Assembly: GCA_041687495.1 (NCBI GenBank)
Contig: JAWLBR010000037.1
Coordinates: 1 to 27,582 of the forward strand
Direction of reading: 5' to 3'
Source of the DNA: JAWLBR01 sp041687495
GTDB lineage: Bacteria; Bacillota; Limnochordia; DTU087; JAAYGB01
Length of the DNA: 27,582 nt
Shown: positions 23,990 through 27,582 of the stretch, one piece after another
Position numbering within the stretch: the first letter of the stretch is position 1
How the letters are laid out: the number at the start of each line of letters is the position of its first letter
Program-made: the position numbers and the translations under genes
The notes under the pieces: model-generated
What the model saw: only the letters and a program-made list of their open reading frames with translations
What the model was told of the DNA's origin: nothing
Database searches by the model: none

Positions 23990-24039
23990 GCAAACACTCC
24001 CCCGTACCGATGGATTCTTTCCGTGTGACGTTCCCCATC

Positions 24040-24057
24040 GGCAGGAGGAGTCCTGCC
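24040..24057 (-). other. Hairpin between crp/fnr-like and URO-D-like genes
   Basis: GGCAGGA (24040-24046) pairs with TCCTGCC (24051-24057) around GGAG, nine bases after the Crp/Fnr stop. No U-tract follows on the minus strand. It may be a weak terminator or processing site. Confidence 0.35.
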
Positions 24058-24065
24058 AACAAACG

Positions 24066-24755
24066 CTAGAACAGTTTTTCGCCAGCTGCCAATGCAGTCA
24101 AGCTGGGACGATCCAAGAGCTGAACCTGGTTGCGTTCCACATCAATGATCTCGAGACTCCGCAACCGCGAGAAAGTGCGGGAGAGTGTTTCCGAAATCGT
24201 TCCTAGACTGCTGGCCAGCGCGGTCTTGGGGATGCGCAACACGATCTGATCGCTTCCCTGTTCCTCTGCTTGATCCAGCAGATATTTGGCCAGCCGCGCG
24301 CTGACCTCTTTGAGCGACAGGTCCTCGATGACATCGGCGAAGTGTCGCAGCCGATGGGACAATGTCGCCAACATGTTCATGGCGATCTGCGGACACTGAA
24401 TCACCAATTCCTCGAATCCTTGCCGGGAGAAATAAATCAGAGTCGCCGGGCTCAAGGTCTCGGCATTAGCTGGATACCTCCGCCCAGAAAAAACCGGCAC
24501 CTCACCAATCGGCTCCCCTTCGCCAAAGACATGCAGAACATGCTCTTTACCCTCGGGAGACACCTTGAAGACCTTTACCAACCCACTGGCAACGATATAA
24601 AAACCGGTGGCGACTTCACCTTCCCTGACGACAGCTTCTCCTTTGCTCAACTTGACAGTGCGAGCAATTCCCACCAACTGCTGCAGATCATCTCCGCCCA
24701 GACCGGCAAACAACCGGCTTTCTGCTAGTACTTGTTCAATGTCAATAGATACCAA
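24066..24755 (-). CDS. Crp/Fnr family transcriptional regulator
   Basis: About 229-residue regulator. An N-terminal cyclic-nucleotide-binding-type beta roll (RLFAGLGGDDLQQL onwards, GEPIGEVPVFSGRRYPA) is joined by a long dimer helix to a winged helix with IPKTALASSLGTISETLSR and SRLRSLEIIDV. The phosphate-binding Arg-Ser pair of true cAMP receptors is replaced around GRRYPA and no Fnr-type Cys cluster is seen, so the ligand is unknown. TTG 24755 has GGAGG four bases upstream; the frame is also open from GTG 24821, which overlaps the stop codon of the nucleoside hydrolase gene but lacks a ribosome site. Co-directional with that gene, probably co-transcribed. Confidence 0.87.
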   Translation of the reverse strand: MVSIDIEQVLAESRLFAGLGGDDLQQLVGIARTVKLSKGEAVVREGEVATGFYIVASGLVKVFKVSPEGKEHVLHVFGEGEPIGEVPVFSGRRYPANAETLSPATLIYFSRQGFEELVIQCPQIAMNMLATLSHRLRHFADVIEDLSLKEVSARLAKYLLDQAEEQGSDQIVLRIPKTALASSLGTISETLSRTFSRLRSLEIIDVERNQVQLLDRPSLTALAAGEKLF

Positions 24756-24820
24756 AATACCTCCACCTGTTCCACTTTCTTGATACAGTGAAAGACCCTT
24801 GCTGCGTGGATTCCCAAACA

Positions 24821-25753
24821 CTACGCAAAGACAGAGAAATACTTCTGGAAGAAGCGATCGGCGTCCACATCGAGAGCCACGTAGTGCCGTAGCCCAGCCT
24901 CAGCCGTCGGGCCAATGGAACCCGTTTCGATACTAGTAGTGTCCCAATAGGTATGGCCTTGCAGACGCTCACTAGCCAGCTCTACCGACACGACTCCCCG
25001 GCGGTACCGGCAAACGTCGGGGTCAAACACCGAAACTCCCGCCAATGGATCGTGGAAAGTCAGTACCCTTGTGTTGCGAAACCACACTTCTGCAAAGTCA
25101 CGCACCACTTCCAAGAGGGTACCCCGAAAACGCCGGTTAACCTCGTCGGCTTCCATCCGCACTTGGGTAGTGACGTCCAATCCTATGGAGACGTGGATCG
25201 GAACTGGAGCATTATACATAATGGCCGTGGCGTAGGGATCACCGATGGCATTCCACTCCAGAGGGCCAACTCCCGGCCTCCGGTTGGTGAAGACACCACC
25301 CATTACCACCAGCTTCTTTAGCTTCTTGGCAGTCTCTGGGTAAGTCGCAAACAACAGCCCAATATTGGTGAAAGGACCCACCGCCAACAGAGTGATCTCC
25401 CCCGGACGTGACTCGATCATGTCCCGCAGAAATTCAACAGCAGTATTCTCGGGAAAGTCACTCCTATGGGGCCAGCCTGCCAGTTTCTCCTTTTGCTGAG
25501 CTACCTTCTGTTTCAACGGGATCAGCAAAGGCTGTTCCGTGCCGCTGTGAATTGGGATATCGTTTCGCCCAGCAGCAGCACACAAAGCGCTGGCCAGCCG
25601 GGCTCGCTCCACCGGCTCTCCAGTAGCCGTGGTAATTCCCAAAAGCTCGCACTGCGGCTCCTGGAGAAGATAGGCTAAACAGGCAGCATCGTCAATATCT
25701 GAGCCAATGTCAGTATCAAATAGAACCGGTATCTTGTCCTTCGTCATATACAT
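24821..25753 (-). CDS. Inosine-uridine preferring nucleoside hydrolase family protein
   Basis: 310-residue hydrolase that splits the N-glycosidic bond of ribonucleosides to base plus ribose. The calcium site motif DTDIGSDIDD is at 13-22, followed by GITTATGE, the LLAVGPFTNIGLL strand, VVMGG, WNAIGDPYA and the FHDPLAG motif carrying the catalytic-region His. Length fits the family. Either ATG 25753 or ATG 25747 could start it, both near GAGGAG. It heads a leftward set with the Crp/Fnr regulator (GTG of the long form overlaps its stop) and the URO-D-like gene, suggesting nucleoside use under Crp/Fnr control; specificity is not visible. Confidence 0.9.
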   Translation of the reverse strand: MYMTKDKIPVLFDTDIGSDIDDAACLAYLLQEPQCELLGITTATGEPVERARLASALCAAAGRNDIPIHSGTEQPLLIPLKQKVAQQKEKLAGWPHRSDFPENTAVEFLRDMIESRPGEITLLAVGPFTNIGLLFATYPETAKKLKKLVVMGGVFTNRRPGVGPLEWNAIGDPYATAIMYNAPVPIHVSIGLDVTTQVRMEADEVNRRFRGTLLEVVRDFAEVWFRNTRVLTFHDPLAGVSVFDPDVCRYRRGVVSVELASERLQGHTYWDTTSIETGSIGPTAEAGLRHYVALDVDADRFFQKYFSVFA

Positions 25754-25879
25754 TCACTCCTCGTTTGCAAAGCGCCAAACATCTATGTACACTGATAGGA
25801 AGAGGCTTCGGCATTCTCGCCGCAAACCCTTCTCCAGCATGGCTGAAGAAGGCAGCCCCAGATTCGGAGGTGAACAGCC

Positions 25880-27238
25880 GTGTTTTCCCCTAGGCTTTCC
25901 ATTGTCATCCCCAAGCCCGTGGCGGACGTGTGTATGCGCCTACATCAGAGCGGGTACCAAGCTTATGTGGTCGGAGGAGCAGTCCGGGACACCATTCTGC
26001 GCCGCCCTGTTGGTGACTGGGACGTCACCACTGACGCATCGCCTGACCACGTTTGTGAGCTTTTTGCCCGCGTTGTCCCTACTGGAGTAAAGTACGGTAC
26101 TGTGACAGTAATCAACGATGGCCTCCCGATCGAGGTCACCACAATGCGCAAGGATGGCAGATATCTCGACGGCCGCCGACCGGAGGCGGTCGCTTACACC
26201 AATAGCATCACCGAAGACTTGGCCAGAAGAGACTTCACCGTCAATGCCATCGCCTACTCTCCCGTCGCCGACCAGATTGTCGACCCATTTCGCGGCATAC
26301 GGGATGCTCACCGCCGCCGGCTGCGGACTGTGGGTAAACCCCAGGTACGGTTTCAAGAGGATGGGCTCAGGGTGATGCGCTTGATCCGCTTTGTCTCGAC
26401 ACTAGGGTTCCATCCTGCCAGGCGAACGCTCGACGCGATAGACCCTGCCGTGCTGCGACCGGTTAGTCGTGAGCGAATTGGTACAGAACTGTCCAAGCTG
26501 ATGGTGGGCACCAGCATCAGGCCCGCTTTGGGACATCTGCACGGCCGAGGTGTGCTGGCTGAACTGATACCGGAGTTGATAGAAGGCCAAGGACACAGGC
26601 AGGGAGATATGCACCGCTGCGATGTCCTGCAGCACAACCTCGAAGCAGCCGCCTGCATCGCTCCCCGGCTGCACCTGCGTCTAGCCGCACTCCTCCACGA
26701 TGTAGCAAAACCGAGATGCCGCATAGTCGATGACACAGGCGTCCACTTCTATGGTCACGATGCTGAGGGAGCTGAACTGGCCTCTGACGTTTTGCGCCGT
26801 CTGCGTTTTGACAGCAAGACCATCGACCAAACGGCACACCTAGTTCGCTGGCACATGTTTTCCCTGCACTACCTATCGTCAGACAAGGCCGTTCGCCGCT
26901 TTGTCAGCAAGATCGGAAAAGATGCTGTGTCCGATCTTCTAGAACTGCGCCGGGCTGACATCGCAGCCGCTGCCCGTGACATGAACCAGGCGCTACAGTT
27001 CTGGACACGCCTGAAAAACCGTGTGGATGAGGTCATGGCCGTGGATTCTGCTTTCAGCCTCAAGGACCTGGCAATCGATGGTAGGCAGCTCATGGCGATT
27101 ACGGGAGTTGGGCCCGGCCCGCAAGTGGGAGTTCTCCTCAATCAGCTGTTGGACCATGTGCTGGATGAGCCCAGCTTAAATACGAAGGAGCAGCTGGAGG
27201 AACTGGCCCTACGGCTGGCACAGGACTGCAAACGATAA
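25880..27238 (+). CDS. cca: CCA-adding tRNA nucleotidyltransferase
   Basis: 452-residue class II CCA-adding or poly(A) polymerase family enzyme that builds or repairs the 3' CCA of tRNA. The N-terminal nucleotidyltransferase domain has VVGGAVRD (30-37), the metal-binding DWD (46-48), EVTTMRKDGRY, and the EDLARRDFTVNAIAY motif; the neck FQEDGLRVMRLIRF follows; then an HD domain with LLHDVAKPR. The HD domain and size fit the long bacterial form seen in Bacillota. The GTG start has GGAGGTG seven bases upstream. It is divergent from the nucleoside hydrolase gene, with a 126-base gap in which I see no clear promoter or T-box. Confidence 0.93.
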   Translation: MFSPRLSIVIPKPVADVCMRLHQSGYQAYVVGGAVRDTILRRPVGDWDVTTDASPDHVCELFARVVPTGVKYGTVTVINDGLPIEVTTMRKDGRYLDGRRPEAVAYTNSITEDLARRDFTVNAIAYSPVADQIVDPFRGIRDAHRRRLRTVGKPQVRFQEDGLRVMRLIRFVSTLGFHPARRTLDAIDPAVLRPVSRERIGTELSKLMVGTSIRPALGHLHGRGVLAELIPELIEGQGHRQGDMHRCDVLQHNLEAAACIAPRLHLRLAALLHDVAKPRCRIVDDTGVHFYGHDAEGAELASDVLRRLRFDSKTIDQTAHLVRWHMFSLHYLSSDKAVRRFVSKIGKDAVSDLLELRRADIAAAARDMNQALQFWTRLKNRVDEVMAVDSAFSLKDLAIDGRQLMAITGVGPGPQVGVLLNQLLDHVLDEPSLNTKEQLEELALRLAQDCKR

Positions 27239-27266
27239 CCCAGCTGACAAGGAGAGGCAATTATCG

Positions 27267-27280
27267 GCAACCCAGGTTGC
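27267..27280 (+). terminator. Weak hairpin after the CCA-adding enzyme gene
   Basis: GCAAC and GTTGC arms with CCAG loop followed by TTTGGATTTG, 28 bases past the stop. The short stem makes it a weak terminator candidate. The remaining bases to 27392 show nothing else recognisable. Confidence 0.3.
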
Positions 27281-27392
27281 TTTGGATTTGCCAGTAGGTA
27301 ACTAACCCGTCCACGGCGAATACAATCCGATAACCCCAACTTACTCGAGAAATCTGAAGCTAACAAACTCTATTCGAGCCAGCGGGAAAGGA

Positions 27393-27582
27393 ATGAATGA
27401 AGTGCCCAACAAGTACCGGAAGGGAGGCGTAAAGGCAGAGCACACCATTATCTCAGGCATCGGGAACCTCCTGAGAGATGTAGCCTTATGTCCGTACGTC
27501 CATTCGGTCACTCCAGGGCGAATCTCCCGCCGGGCAACTTCGGGCCATTCCCGCCCTCAGTTGGAGTTTCAGTACTTTCAAG
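27393..27582 (+). CDS. 5' part of a small conserved gene, DUF2103-like, cut by the window edge
   Basis: An ATG-started frame stays open for 63 codons to the last base. It begins MNEVPNKYRKGGVKAEHTI and continues with ISGIGNLLRDVALCPYVHSV and TPGRISRR. The KGG(V/I)K.EH...I..GI..L and PGRI pattern resembles DUF2103, a small predicted metal-binding protein of unknown role in Clostridia and archaea; I recall this pattern and could not check it. Ribosome site GGGAAAGGA sits directly before the ATG, closer than usual. It would be co-directional with the CCA-adding enzyme gene. Confidence 0.6.
   Translation, partial: MNEVPNKYRKGGVKAEHTIISGIGNLLRDVALCPYVHSVTPGRISRRATSGHSRPQLEFQYFQ

Noticed and set aside
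24270..24728. Open frame of 152 codons on the plus strand
   Set aside because: Lies entirely opposite the Crp/Fnr gene and has no family features.
25762..25771. CGTTTGC half-site and TTTGCAAA palindrome as a second LacI operator
   Set aside because: The matching CGCAAA half is absent and the spacing is wrong; the site adjoins an unrelated nucleoside hydrolase gene.

Overview
The window looks like a chromosomal segment from a Bacillota-type bacterium, probably an anaerobic, polysaccharide-using clostridial or Limnochordia-like lineage. This is inferred from strong GGAGG Shine-Dalgarno (SD) sites, frequent TTG/GTG starts, a LysM/GH18 YaaH/SleL-type (spore cortex-lytic) protein, an HD-GYP protein and a CUT1 sugar importer. 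No rRNA, tRNA, CRISPR array or insertion sequence was recognised, and lineage cannot be fixed from the sequence alone.

Left part (1-9.4 kb): an HD-GYP phosphodiesterase gene (+) converges on a leftward gene set: LacI-type repressor, two different DUF1680/GH127-family beta-L-arabinofuranosidase-like enzymes, an ABC sugar-binding protein and two CUT1 permeases. A perfect 16-bp LacI-type operator lies just upstream of the repressor gene. The importer ATPase is not encoded here, so a shared MsmX/UgpC-type ATPase elsewhere is presumed. Between 9.5 and 12.8 kb is a large MalT-like STAND regulator whose DNA-binding end is a winged helix plus BTAD, on the same strand as the sugar operon.

Centre (13.1-18.05 kb): the most interesting locus is a compact rightward four-gene cassette. 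It encodes (1) a stand-alone ABC-type ATPase of the COG3910 kind, (2) a fusion of a degenerate protein-kinase-like domain with a NYN/PIN-like nuclease domain, (3) a ZorA-like MotA/TolQ/ExbB channel protein with a cytoplasmic tail of about 400 residues, and (4) a ZorB-like MotB/OmpA protein with the transmembrane Asp. Genes 2 and 3 abut with no gap and 3 and 4 are within 22 nt or overlap. None of the usual Zorya partners (ZorC, ZorD, ZorE, or the type III ZorF/ZorG) is recognised. I infer a Zorya-like, motor-driven defence or stress system with a pseudokinase-nuclease as candidate effector.

Right part (18.1-27.6 kb): LysM-GH18 hydrolase; a convergent TIM-barrel sugar isomerase/epimerase; a Ski2-like DExH helicase; a leftward group of nucleoside hydrolase, Crp/Fnr regulator and URO-D-fold protein; the CCA-adding tRNA nucleotidyltransferase; and, running off the right edge, the 5' part of a small conserved gene resembling DUF2103. 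Intergenic stretches are all under 300 bases; those with visible structure are listed.
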